A stretch of DNA of 42,208 nt from Deltaproteobacteria bacterium (lineage in GTDB: Bacteria; Desulfobacterota; Desulfobacteria; Desulfobacterales; UBA2156). Location of the stretch: the NCBI GenBank assembly GCA_019309485.1, contig JAFDGC010000026.1, positions 1-42,208 on the forward strand, written 5' to 3'. Shown piece after piece: positions 1 through 7,548 of this stretch (its first letter is position 1; every line of letters begins with the position of its first letter). The position numbers and the translations under genes were made by a program. The notes beneath the pieces are model-generated. The model searched no databases. It was not told where the DNA came from and saw only the letters and a program-made list of their open reading frames with translations.

Positions 1-917
1 AACGCCCCAAGGTGGTGGTCTTGTGCGGTCCCACGGGGGTGGGCAAGACCGCGGCGGCCGTCGGCATTGCAAAGGTTTTCAAGGCCGAGATCGTCAACGC
101 CGATTCCATGCAGGTCTATCGATACATGGATATCGGCACCGCCAAACCGAGCGTGGAAGAACGCCGGGCCGTGAAGCACCATCTCATCGACATCCTCGAC
201 CCGGATCAACCCTTCAGCGCCGCTTCTTACGCGGCCGCCGCCCGGACGGTGATTGATGCCCTTCATCAAAAAGGGATCCTTTCCCTGGTGGTGGGCGGCA
301 CAGGTCTTTATATCAAGGCGCTGCTGCACGGACTCTTCAAGGAAGATCCGAAAACCCCCGGCATCCGCGCCCGGCTCAAGGCGGAAGCGGCCCGGATCGG
401 CAGCGAGACACTGCACGCCCGGCTTCAGCGCCTGGACCCGGAGTCCGCCCGCCGCATCCATCCCAACGACACCGTACGCGTCATCCGGGCCATGGAAATC
501 TGCGAATCCACGCAAACCCCCCTTTCCACGCTTCATGCCGCCCACGGGTTTTCCCAAAAACCCTACGATGTGCTGAAAATCGGGCTGACCCTGGAGCGGA
601 GCGTATTGTACGAGCGGATCAACCGGCGGGTGGACCAGATGCTGGCCGCGGGCCTCCTGGGGGAGGTAAAATCCCTTCTGGAACTTGGATACGACCCCGC
701 GCTGAAATCGATGCAGTCCATCGGGTACCGGCACATGGTGCAGTTCATTCAAAAAGAACGGTCATGGGAAGAGGCCGTCGCCCTGATAAAGCGGGACACC
801 CGGCGGTATGCCAAGCGACAGTGGACCTGGTTCAAGGCGGATCCGCAGGTGACCTGGCATGCCCCGGACGCCATGGACGCCATCCACCTTGCCGTTGCCG
901 GGCACCTGGAAGGCTGA
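1..917 (+). CDS. miaA: tRNA dimethylallyltransferase (3' part, 5' end outside window)
   Basis: MiaA transfers a dimethylallyl group to N6 of A37 in tRNAs that read codons beginning with U. The visible protein starts with a P-loop (GPTGVGKT) within its first residues. It continues through the substrate motif DSMQVYR, then GTAKP, VGGTGLYI, QSIGYRHM and the C-terminal KRQWTWF, all typical of the family in the usual order. The frame is open to the left edge: codons for R-P-K precede the GTG at 12. That GTG is therefore unlikely to be the true start, and a few N-terminal residues lie outside the window. Length, about 300 residues, is near normal. The gene ends 54 bases before a promoter-like sequence that serves the next operon. 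Confidence 0.93.
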   Translation, partial: RPKVVVLCGPTGVGKTAAAVGIAKVFKAEIVNADSMQVYRYMDIGTAKPSVEERRAVKHHLIDILDPDQPFSAASYAAAARTVIDALHQKGILSLVVGGTGLYIKALLHGLFKEDPKTPGIRARLKAEAARIGSETLHARLQRLDPESARRIHPNDTVRVIRAMEICESTQTPLSTLHAAHGFSQKPYDVLKIGLTLERSVLYERINRRVDQMLAAGLLGEVKSLLELGYDPALKSMQSIGYRHMVQFIQKERSWEEAVALIKRDTRRYAKRQWTWFKADPQVTWHAPDAMDAIHLAVAGHLEG

Positions 918-970
918 CCGCCCGCACCGACGCGGAAATCAAAAGCGACGCCCTGCGTGCGTGTTTCTTG

Positions 971-1000
971 TTGACTTTGCAAGGGCTTTTCTGCTACTAG
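971..1000 (+). promoter_or_regulatory. Putative sigma-70 promoter for the liv operon
   Basis: TTGACT at 971-976 is followed after 18 bases by TACTAG at 995-1000, preceded by GC. The -10 is poor alone, but the layout matches four other promoter candidates here (12105, 14265-14294 on -, 18343, 39235-39264 on -). It lies between miaA and livG and is the only good -35 box there. Transcription from it would pass through the hairpin at 1033-1067 before livG. Confidence 0.45.
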
Positions 1001-1032
1001 ACTTTCCTAAATATTTTCCTTCCCTTTAGGAT

Positions 1033-1067
1033 GGATCAGCCCTCATGCGGGCTGATCCGGTTTTTTT
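1033..1067 (+). terminator. Intrinsic terminator or attenuator in the liv leader
   Basis: GGATCAGCCC (1033-1042) and GGGCTGATCC (1049-1058) form a perfect 10-bp stem with a 6-base loop, followed by GG and seven T. It lies 115 bases after miaA and 58 bases before the livG start. It could end miaA transcripts. Because the likely liv promoter is upstream of it, it could also act as an attenuator. Confidence 0.75.
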
Positions 1068-1125
1068 CGATTCCAGAAAACTTGCGGTTTTCGATATAAA
1101 CTCCATAAGGAAAATCCGGCGGCCC

Positions 1126-1914
1126 ATGTCTGATTCGGTTTGTCTTGCGGTCAACGGTCTCGAGAAGCGATTCGGCGGCGTAGTGGCTTTGACCGATTAC
1201 GATATCGAGATCCGATCCGGGGAACTGGTGGGGCTGATCGGCCCCAACGGGGCCGGGAAGACCACGGTCTTCAACCTTCTCTCCGGCGTCCTGAAGCCGA
1301 CGCGGGGAACCATTTTCTTCAAAGGGCAGGACATCACACGGTTTCGGCCCGATCAAAACGCCGTCCTGGGAATCGCGCGGACCTTCCAAAACATCCGACT
1401 TTTTAACGCCTTAAGCGTCAAAGACAACATTAAAGCGGCCCTGCATCCCCATATGGGATGCGGTTTGTGGAAAACGGTCCTGAATGTTCCCGGATACCGG
1501 CGCTCCGAACGCCGAATTGAGGATAAATCCAGGGAATTTTTAGATCTTCTGGGTCTTTTGGAGGTTGAAAACGAACCGGCGGAAAATCTTCCCTACGGCC
1601 TTCAGCGAAGAGTGGAGATCGGCCGGGCGCTGGCCGTGAATCCTTCCCTGTTATTGCTGGACGAGCCGGCCGCCGGGTTGAATCCCAACGAAACCGAAGA
1701 CCTGATCCAGACCATCCGTACGCTCCATCAGCGGTACAACCTTACCATATTCCTCGTGGAACATGACATGCGGGTGATCATGACCATCTGTTCCCGGATC
1801 CAGGTACTCGACATGGGCCACATCCTCGCGGAAGGGGACCCCGTATCCATCCGCAAAAATTCCCGGGTGATCGCGGCGTACCTCGGCCAGCCGGAGAGCA
1901 GCGCCCATGCTTAA
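1126..1914 (+). CDS. livG: Branched-chain amino acid/amide ABC transporter ATP-binding protein LivG
   Basis: One of two ATPases that power uptake through the LivHM permease. Walker A is GPNGAGKTT at residues 39-47. The LivG-type signature LPYGLQRRVEIGRAL precedes Walker B LLLLDEPAAGLNPNE and the H-loop (VEHDM). I chose ATG 1126 over the in-frame ATG at 1045 because an ATAAGGA Shine-Dalgarno-like stretch lies upstream and the family usually begins with a few residues before the first beta strand. The ATG at 1045 lies inside the terminator hairpin loop. The protein is 262 residues, normal for LivG. It overlaps livF by 8 bases, which suggests translational coupling. Ligand specificity cannot be read from this subunit. 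Confidence 0.93.
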   Translation: MSDSVCLAVNGLEKRFGGVVALTDYDIEIRSGELVGLIGPNGAGKTTVFNLLSGVLKPTRGTIFFKGQDITRFRPDQNAVLGIARTFQNIRLFNALSVKDNIKAALHPHMGCGLWKTVLNVPGYRRSERRIEDKSREFLDLLGLLEVENEPAENLPYGLQRRVEIGRALAVNPSLLLLDEPAAGLNPNETEDLIQTIRTLHQRYNLTIFLVEHDMRVIMTICSRIQVLDMGHILAEGDPVSIRKNSRVIAAYLGQPESSAHA

Positions 1915-2632
1915 GATCGATGATATTCATGTCTATCGGGGGAGGACCCATGTCCTCAAGGGGGTCAGCCTCCATGTCCAACAGGGCGAAATCGTCTCAC
2001 TCATCGGGGGCAACGGCGCCGGAAAGACCACGATTTTAAGAACCATATCCGGCCTGTTGCGTCCCTCCCGGGGAAAAATATTCCTGAAAACCTCAAAGAC
2101 CTCCGGCGAAACGGATATCAGCCGCGTTCCGGCGGAAACCATCACCGGGTTGGGTGTGACCCACTGTCCGGAGGGCAGGGGGATCTTTTCCCAGCTTTCT
2201 GTCAAGGAAAACCTGATGATCGGGGCCTACCTGAGGAAAGACAAGGAAGGCATCGCCGACGATTATGCGCGGGTTTGCGCCTTGTTTCCCATCCTTGGAT
2301 CCCGTTCCAGGCAAACCGGGGGGAGCCTTTCGGGAGGGGAGCAAGAGATGCTGGCCGTGGGCCGCGCCCTGATGAGCCGCCCCGAACTATTGACCCTCGA
2401 TGAGCCGTCCCTGGGCTTGGGACCCATTATCGTCGACAATCTTTTCTCGGTTCTGGCGGAAATCAATCGCCAGGGGGTCACGCTTTTGTTGGTGGAACAA
2501 AACGCCATCAAGGCCCTGAAGCTCTCCCATCGAACCTATGTGTTGGAGACCGGCCGAATGGCCCTGTCGGGGCTGAGCGCGGCCCTCATCGACAACGAAA
2601 AGGTGAAAAAAGCCTACCTGGGAGGCACTTGA
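1907..2632 (+). CDS. livF: Branched-chain amino acid/amide ABC transporter ATP-binding protein LivF
   Basis: Second ATPase of the HAAT-type importer. Walker A GGNGAGKTT is at residues 34-42, the ABC signature LSGGEQEML follows at mid-protein, then Walker B LTLDEPSLGLGP and the H-loop VEQNA. The last feature and the 241-residue length are typical of LivF rather than LivG. The start ATG overlaps the end of livG, and the stop is followed three bases later by livH. It works in the cytoplasm, bound to the inner-membrane permease pair. Nothing in it is unusual. Confidence 0.94.
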   Translation: MLKIDDIHVYRGRTHVLKGVSLHVQQGEIVSLIGGNGAGKTTILRTISGLLRPSRGKIFLKTSKTSGETDISRVPAETITGLGVTHCPEGRGIFSQLSVKENLMIGAYLRKDKEGIADDYARVCALFPILGSRSRQTGGSLSGGEQEMLAVGRALMSRPELLTLDEPSLGLGPIIVDNLFSVLAEINRQGVTLLLVEQNAIKALKLSHRTYVLETGRMALSGLSAALIDNEKVKKAYLGGT

Positions 2633-2635
2633 TCC

Positions 2636-3532
2636 ATGAGCGGCGGGTATATCGCACAACAAATCGTGAACGGACTGATTCTCGGATCCATGTACGCCCT
2701 TGTGGCTATCGGTTTTTCCATGATCTACGGGATCATCCGGCTCATCAACTTCGCCCACGGCGAAATCATCATGATCGGTGCGTTTTTGACATTGGGCCTT
2801 TTACAAAAGCTTCAACTCCCCTTTCCCGTCGCGGCGCCCCTGGTATTGATCGCCGGGGCCGTCGTGGGTATAATTATCGAAAAGGGCGCCTTCAGGCCCA
2901 TGCGGGGCGCGCCTCAAGTCACCGGATTCATTGCGTCTTTAGGAGTTTCCATCATGCTGCAGAACCTGGGGATTCTCTTGTTGACCGCCCAACCCCGTAA
3001 TTTCACCTTTCCGGACTATCTGCAGTCCGTCGTTCAGATCGGCCTGGTGAGCTTTCGGACCATCGACGGGGTCATCATGGCCAGCGCCCTGGTGCTGATG
3101 GGCGGACTCCTCTTCCTGGTGCACAAAACCCGGTTGGGAATGGCCATGCGGGCCACAGCCGAAAATATCGACGTGGCGCGCCTCATGGGGATCAATATCA
3201 ATCGCACCATCATGGCGACCTTTGCCATTGGAAGCGCCCTGGCCGCCATCGCCGGACTGATGTGGGGCGGAAAATTCGGGCAGATCGATCCGCTTTTGGG
3301 TTTTGTCCCCGGCCTGAAATCCTTCGTGGCGGCGGTCATCGGCGGGGTGGGCTCCATCCCCGGCGCGATTCTCGGGGGATATATCCTCGGTCTTTCGGAA
3401 GTCCTTTTCGTGGGACTCCTTCCCCCCATTTATTCCGCATTTCGGGACGCCTTTGTCTTTTCCACCCTGATCCTGATTCTCCTGGTTCTTCCAAACGGCA
3501 TACTGGGGAAAAAAATGGAGGATCGGGCATGA
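2636..3532 (+). CDS. livH: Branched-chain amino acid/amide ABC transporter permease LivH
   Basis: Inner-membrane permease of 298 residues with about eight hydrophobic segments. The N-terminal stretch GLILGSMYALVAIGFSMIYG and the following INFAHGE are hallmarks of LivH. The C-terminal GGVGSIPGAILGG matches the conserved cytoplasmic coupling region. The start ATG at 2636 has GGGAGG about 12 bases upstream inside the end of livF. The stop overlaps the livM start as ATGA, so livH and livM are probably co-translated, as expected for partners of a heterodimeric channel. Confidence 0.94.
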   Translation: MSGGYIAQQIVNGLILGSMYALVAIGFSMIYGIIRLINFAHGEIIMIGAFLTLGLLQKLQLPFPVAAPLVLIAGAVVGIIIEKGAFRPMRGAPQVTGFIASLGVSIMLQNLGILLLTAQPRNFTFPDYLQSVVQIGLVSFRTIDGVIMASALVLMGGLLFLVHKTRLGMAMRATAENIDVARLMGININRTIMATFAIGSALAAIAGLMWGGKFGQIDPLLGFVPGLKSFVAAVIGGVGSIPGAILGGYILGLSEVLFVGLLPPIYSAFRDAFVFSTLILILLVLPNGILGKKMEDRA

Positions 3533-4518
3533 AACGGATTCCCCTCCATCAGATTTGGTATTTCGTTTTCGTCCTTTCGGGCGCTGTTTTTGTCTTTATC
3601 GCCCGGAGTACGTTCAACGAATATATACTTTCCATCATCAATTTTGTGGGAATCTACATCATCCTTGCCGTAAGTCTCAACATCACCAACGGGTTCACAG
3701 GGCTTTTTTCCCTGGGGCACCCCGGTTTCATGGCCATCGGAGGGTATATGACGTCGGTCCTCACATTCCCCGTGGCCAAAAAAGCCATGTTCCTGGAGCT
3801 TCCCGGCTGGCTTTCCCACCTGGCACTGCCGTTTTTGCCGGCGCTTCTGATCGGGGGCGTCTGTGCTTCCCTCACCGCTTTTGTCATCGGTGTACCGGTC
3901 CTGCGGCTCCGGGGACACTATCTTGCCGTGGCCACCCTGGGATTCTTAATAATCGTCCAGGTCCTCATCACCAACTGGGAAAGCGTCACCCGCGGGCCCC
4001 TTGGGATGAACGGGCTTCCGGCCTTGACCCATCTCTGGTGGGTCTATGCCTGGGTTGTCATCACCCTTTACGTGAGCTGGAAAATCAAATTTTCGTCCTA
4101 CGGCCGGAGCATGCTCGCCATCCGGGAAGATCCTTTGGCCGCTCAATGCGTCGGGACCCGCTTGTTCCGGACCCGGGTCGTTTCTTTGGCCCTCGGGGCT
4201 TTTTTTGCAGGGATCGCCGGGGGGTTGTGGGCTCACCTGGTCACCGCCATCACCCCCGCTTCTTTTTCCCTGGTGTTGGCCTTCCATATTGTCGTGATGG
4301 TGGTCGTGGGCGGAAGCGGGAGCATCTCTGGAGCCTTCGTGGCCGCCGTCCTTTTTTCCACCATTACGGAACTCTTCCGGCCCCTGGAAGAATCTTTGGA
4401 CGCGTACGGCATCGGGGAAATTCTTATGGCGCTCATTCTCATCCTGATCTTGATCTACCGGCCCACAGGGATTTTCGGAACCCGGGAGCCGGGATTTTTA
4501 ACGGCAAAAAGCACATAA
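3529..4518 (+). CDS. livM: Branched-chain amino acid/amide ABC transporter permease LivM
   Basis: Second permease subunit, 329 residues with many hydrophobic segments. Diagnostic features are NITNGFTGLFSLGHPGFMAIGG-like residues near 60-80 (given here only as the NGFTGLFSLGH core), the loop SSYGRSMLAIREDPLAA, and GGSGSISGA near the C-terminus. I chose ATG 3529, which overlaps the livH stop as ATGA. Longer in-frame extensions upstream would run deep inside livH and encode no conserved sequence. It ends 42 bases before livK. Confidence 0.93.
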   Translation: MKRIPLHQIWYFVFVLSGAVFVFIARSTFNEYILSIINFVGIYIILAVSLNITNGFTGLFSLGHPGFMAIGGYMTSVLTFPVAKKAMFLELPGWLSHLALPFLPALLIGGVCASLTAFVIGVPVLRLRGHYLAVATLGFLIIVQVLITNWESVTRGPLGMNGLPALTHLWWVYAWVVITLYVSWKIKFSSYGRSMLAIREDPLAAQCVGTRLFRTRVVSLALGAFFAGIAGGLWAHLVTAITPASFSLVLAFHIVVMVVVGGSGSISGAFVAAVLFSTITELFRPLEESLDAYGIGEILMALILILILIYRPTGIFGTREPGFLTAKST

Positions 4519-4560
4519 CCGGGGCTTGCCCCAAAAACCCTAAAACAAGGAGGAAACGAG

Positions 4561-5712
4561 ATGAAAGCAAAATGGCAAATCGTAATGTTGAGCGCGGTGC
4601 TCGCCGTGATCCTCTCGGCACCGGTAATGGGAGCGGACACCATCAAGCTGGGCGGTTTGTACAATCTGACGGGAGGGATGTCCTCCATCGATGCGCCGGC
4701 CCTTAACGGCGCCAAGCTCCAGGCCAAACTCATCAACGAAGCCGGGGGCGTTCTCGGTAAAAATCTGGAAGTCATCGGCATCGACACCAAAACGGACCAA
4801 AAAGCGGCCGCCACCGGCGCTAAAAAAGCATTGGCCATGGGGGTTGTGGCCGGCCTCGGCTACGGAGATACCACCTTTGTCATGGCCGCCGCGCCTTTGT
4901 TCCAGAAAAAGGGGGTCCCCTTCGTCACCTCCGGCGCCACGCACCCTATGCTCCCCAAATGGGTCGGCGATTATATGTTCATGGTGCCCTTCGGAGACGA
5001 CGACCAGTCTTTTGCCATTGCGGAGTACACGGTGAACAAACTCGGCGCCAAGAAAGTGGCCGTGTGGACGGACAACTCCATGGACTTCACCAAGGCGCTT
5101 TCCAAGTTCTACAAGCAACGGATCACCGAGTTGGGCGGAACCATCGTTTTGGAAGACTTTTTCATGATGGGCGACAAGGATTTCTCCGCCCAGATCGCGC
5201 GGTTGAAAAACGCCGATCCGGCCCCGGAAGCCGTGTTCGTCTCCGCGATCCCCAACGAGGCGGGCCTTACCGTGAAACAGATCCGGGAAGCCGGATTGAC
5301 GCTGCCCATCGTCAGCGGGGACGGATTTGACACGGAACTCGTCACCACGGTGCCGGGGGACAAGCTGGCCAACGACGTTTACTTTTCCACCCATACATAC
5401 CGTGAAGACAACCGGCCCGAGGTGCTCGCATTTGTCAAAGCCTATGAAAAAGAGTACAACCGGCCGCCGGAAAACGCCTTTGCCGCCCTTGGATTCGATG
5501 CGGTGGGCTTGATTGCAGACGCCATCAAGCGGGCCAATTCCACGGACGGAAAGGCGTTGCGGGATGCCCTGGCCGCCACCAAGGGATTCAAGGCCGTCAC
5601 CGGGGAGATCAGCTACACCCGCCCCAGCGGTGTCCCCATGAAAGGGGTCTCCATCATCAGCGTGAAAAACGGGAAATACAAGGTCGAGGAAGTCTGGTAT
5701 CCAAAAAACTAA
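4561..5712 (+). CDS. livK: ABC transporter periplasmic substrate-binding protein (LivK/Peripla_BP_6)
   Basis: Periplasmic ligand receptor for the LivGFHM importer, 383 residues. An N-terminal signal peptide (basic start, hydrophobic core, probable cleavage near residue 24 at VMGAD) has no lipobox Cys, so the protein should be soluble. The mature part begins IKLGGLYNLTGG, the classic start of type I amino-acid/amide receptors. Later segments such as GAKKALAMGVVAGLG and NRPPENAFAALGFDAV fit the two-lobe fold. AAGGAGG lies just upstream of the ATG. Ligand cannot be assigned from sequence. The creatininase and asparaginase genes that follow suggest an amide or amino-acid ligand, but this is inference. 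Confidence 0.92.
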   Translation: MKAKWQIVMLSAVLAVILSAPVMGADTIKLGGLYNLTGGMSSIDAPALNGAKLQAKLINEAGGVLGKNLEVIGIDTKTDQKAAATGAKKALAMGVVAGLGYGDTTFVMAAAPLFQKKGVPFVTSGATHPMLPKWVGDYMFMVPFGDDDQSFAIAEYTVNKLGAKKVAVWTDNSMDFTKALSKFYKQRITELGGTIVLEDFFMMGDKDFSAQIARLKNADPAPEAVFVSAIPNEAGLTVKQIREAGLTLPIVSGDGFDTELVTTVPGDKLANDVYFSTHTYREDNRPEVLAFVKAYEKEYNRPPENAFAALGFDAVGLIADAIKRANSTDGKALRDALAATKGFKAVTGEISYTRPSGVPMKGVSIISVKNGKYKVEEVWYPKN

Positions 5713-5723
5713 CGCAACCCGGC

Positions 5724-5754
5724 GCCGTCTCCGGGTCTTCGGGCCGGAGACGGC
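5724..5754 (+). promoter_or_regulatory. Strong intercistronic hairpin after livK
   Basis: GCCGTCTCCGG (5724-5734) and CCGGAGACGGC (5744-5754) form a perfect 11-bp stem with a 9-base loop. No T-run follows, so it is not a typical intrinsic terminator. Hairpins in this position can protect the 3' end of binding-protein mRNA so that it is made in excess over downstream genes. That role is inferred. Confidence 0.6.
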
Positions 5755-5785
5755 CTTCCACAACCGCCGCCAGGGAGTATTTTCG

Positions 5786-6535
5786 ATGAAAAAGATTCGA
5801 CTGGAAGAATTCAACGAACACGAAATTCAAGAGGCCAAGATCGACAAGGCCCTTTTGGCCGTGGGTTCCACGGAAAGCCACGGCGGCCATTTGCCCTTCG
5901 GCTGCGACACCTTCGTGTCTTACGACATCGCACTGGAGACGGCGGCCCGGCTCGACAACGCCGTGGTGGTCCCACCCCTGTGGTACGGCATGAGCCTGCA
6001 TTACCGCCACAAGCCCATGTGCATCAGCCTGGCCAGCGACACCCTCACCCAGGTAGTGCGGGAAGTGATGGAATCCCTGGTGTTCTGGGGGATTCGAAAG
6101 ATTTTGATCGTCAACGGGCACGACGGCAACATCGCCTCCATCGAAATCGCGGCCCGGGACATGAAAGTCAAATACCCGGAAATCGGCCTGGCGGTTTTGG
6201 ATGCCTGGTGGGTCACCGCGGGGAACCTGCTTCCCAAGGACACCTTCGAGGTCTGGGATGGCCTCGGACACGGCGGTGAAGGGGAAACCTCTATCGCACT
6301 GGCCATTTTCCCCCATTTGGTCGATTTGTCCCGCGCCAAAGGGATGATTCCCGACATGGATCCAAACGTGAAGCTGATCTGGAATTTTGAAGAACTCACC
6401 GATTACGGGGCCAGCGGCGCGCCGGAAAAGGCAACGGAAGAAAAAGGCCGGAAGATGAAACAGGTGCTGGTGGACTACCTGGTCGATTTTGTCAAGCGGA
6501 TGGATCGGCAGGGTTGGCGATATGCCAAAGCCTAA
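5786..6535 (+). CDS. Creatininase-family amidohydrolase
   Basis: A 249-residue metal-dependent hydrolase of the creatininase superfamily, whose members hydrolyse cyclic or linear amides (creatinine amidohydrolase, FAPy deformylase, MftE-type peptidase). The metal-binding signature is clear near the N-terminus (GSTESHGGHLP, then Asp in CD), followed by IVNGHDGN at mid-protein and GHGGEGETS later. These supply the Glu, His and Asp ligands known in the family. CAGGGAG lies 8 bases before the ATG. The stop overlaps the asparaginase start by 14 bases, so the two are coupled. The actual substrate cannot be named. The position behind a liv transporter suggests it acts on an imported compound. Confidence 0.88.
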   Translation: MKKIRLEEFNEHEIQEAKIDKALLAVGSTESHGGHLPFGCDTFVSYDIALETAARLDNAVVVPPLWYGMSLHYRHKPMCISLASDTLTQVVREVMESLVFWGIRKILIVNGHDGNIASIEIAARDMKVKYPEIGLAVLDAWWVTAGNLLPKDTFEVWDGLGHGGEGETSIALAIFPHLVDLSRAKGMIPDMDPNVKLIWNFEELTDYGASGAPEKATEEKGRKMKQVLVDYLVDFVKRMDRQGWRYAKA

Positions 6536-7535
6536 GCCCAGGGAGCGTGTCGCCCTTTTTTTCACCGGCGGCACCATCACCATGAAGCCGGCCTCGGGCC
6601 AAAAGGGGGTGGCGCCGAGCCGGGCCTTCGAGCGTTTTTTCTCCGAATTGGACCCGTTGGTGAAAACCATCCAATTGGAACCCCTATCCTGGGCGAATCT
6701 TCCAAGCCCCCACATGACGCCGGAAAAGATGTTTCAACTGGCAAAGGACGTGGACCAAAAGCTTCGAGATCCGGCCTGTATGGGCGCCGTAGTGATCCAC
6801 GGGACCGACGTCCTGGTGGAATCGGCCTATATGGCGGACCTGGTGGTGGAAACCGAAAAGCCCGTGATTTTCACCGGTTCCATGCGATACTACAGCGAAG
6901 CCGGGTATGACGGGATCCGGAATCTGCTCAACGGCATCAAGGCCTGCCTCCTTCCCATGCCTCCGGAACACAACGTGGCGCTGCTTATGACGGACCGGAT
7001 TTTCAGCGTCCGGGAGGTCATCAAGGTCAATGCCTTGAAAATGGACGCCTTTGAAGCCCCCGAAAGCGGTCCCGTGGCGTATGTTGCCGGAGACACCCTC
7101 CTGTTAACCCGTGGCAGCCTCACTTCCGCTTCTCCGAAACGCCCCCGAATCCGAACCCGCGCCATCGAATCCCGCGTGGCCTTGGTTTCCTGCTATACCG
7201 GGATGGACGACGGCCTCATTCGACACTTACACCAAACGGGTGTGTCGGGGCTCGTCGTGGAAGGATTCGGGGCCGGAAACGTCCCGCCGGGGATCGTTTC
7301 CGCCCTGGAGAAAATGATCCATGAAAAGATCCCGGTGGTGCTCACCACCCAGTGCGCCGAAGGTCGGGTCTGGCCTATCTATGGGTACCCCGGCGGCGGC
7401 GCGGATCTGGTGAAAAAAGGGGTCCTCCTGGGCGGACGGCTCACCGGCGCCAAGGCCCGGATTCTGCTCATGGCCGCCCTGGGGGCCGGTATGGACGTAC
7501 CCCGCATACGAGAACTATTCGAAAACGTTTTTTAA
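6522..7535 (+). CDS. Type I (AnsA/GatD-like) L-asparaginase family protein
   Basis: A 337-residue asparaginase/glutaminase-fold enzyme, expected to hydrolyse L-asparagine or a related amide to acid and ammonia in the cytoplasm. The first catalytic threonine is in FTGGTI close to the N-terminus. The second triad is in VIHGTDVLVESAY, and the conserved KMDAFEAPESGPVA segment follows. No signal peptide is visible, in line with a type I cytoplasmic enzyme. I chose ATG 6522 (MPKPKP) over the TTG-like start at 6489 because conserved sequence begins just after it. The gene overlaps the creatininase and is followed 13 bases later by asnS. GatD is an alternative, but no gatE is present here. Confidence 0.9.
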   Translation: MPKPKPRERVALFFTGGTITMKPASGQKGVAPSRAFERFFSELDPLVKTIQLEPLSWANLPSPHMTPEKMFQLAKDVDQKLRDPACMGAVVIHGTDVLVESAYMADLVVETEKPVIFTGSMRYYSEAGYDGIRNLLNGIKACLLPMPPEHNVALLMTDRIFSVREVIKVNALKMDAFEAPESGPVAYVAGDTLLLTRGSLTSASPKRPRIRTRAIESRVALVSCYTGMDDGLIRHLHQTGVSGLVVEGFGAGNVPPGIVSALEKMIHEKIPVVLTTQCAEGRVWPIYGYPGGGADLVKKGVLLGGRLTGAKARILLMAALGAGMDVPRIRELFENVF

Positions 7536-7548
7536 AAAGAGGAAAAGG

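Noticed and set aside
4540-5814. 424-codon - strand frame across livK
   Set aside because: It is antisense to a clear periplasmic binding protein and has no recognisable motifs.
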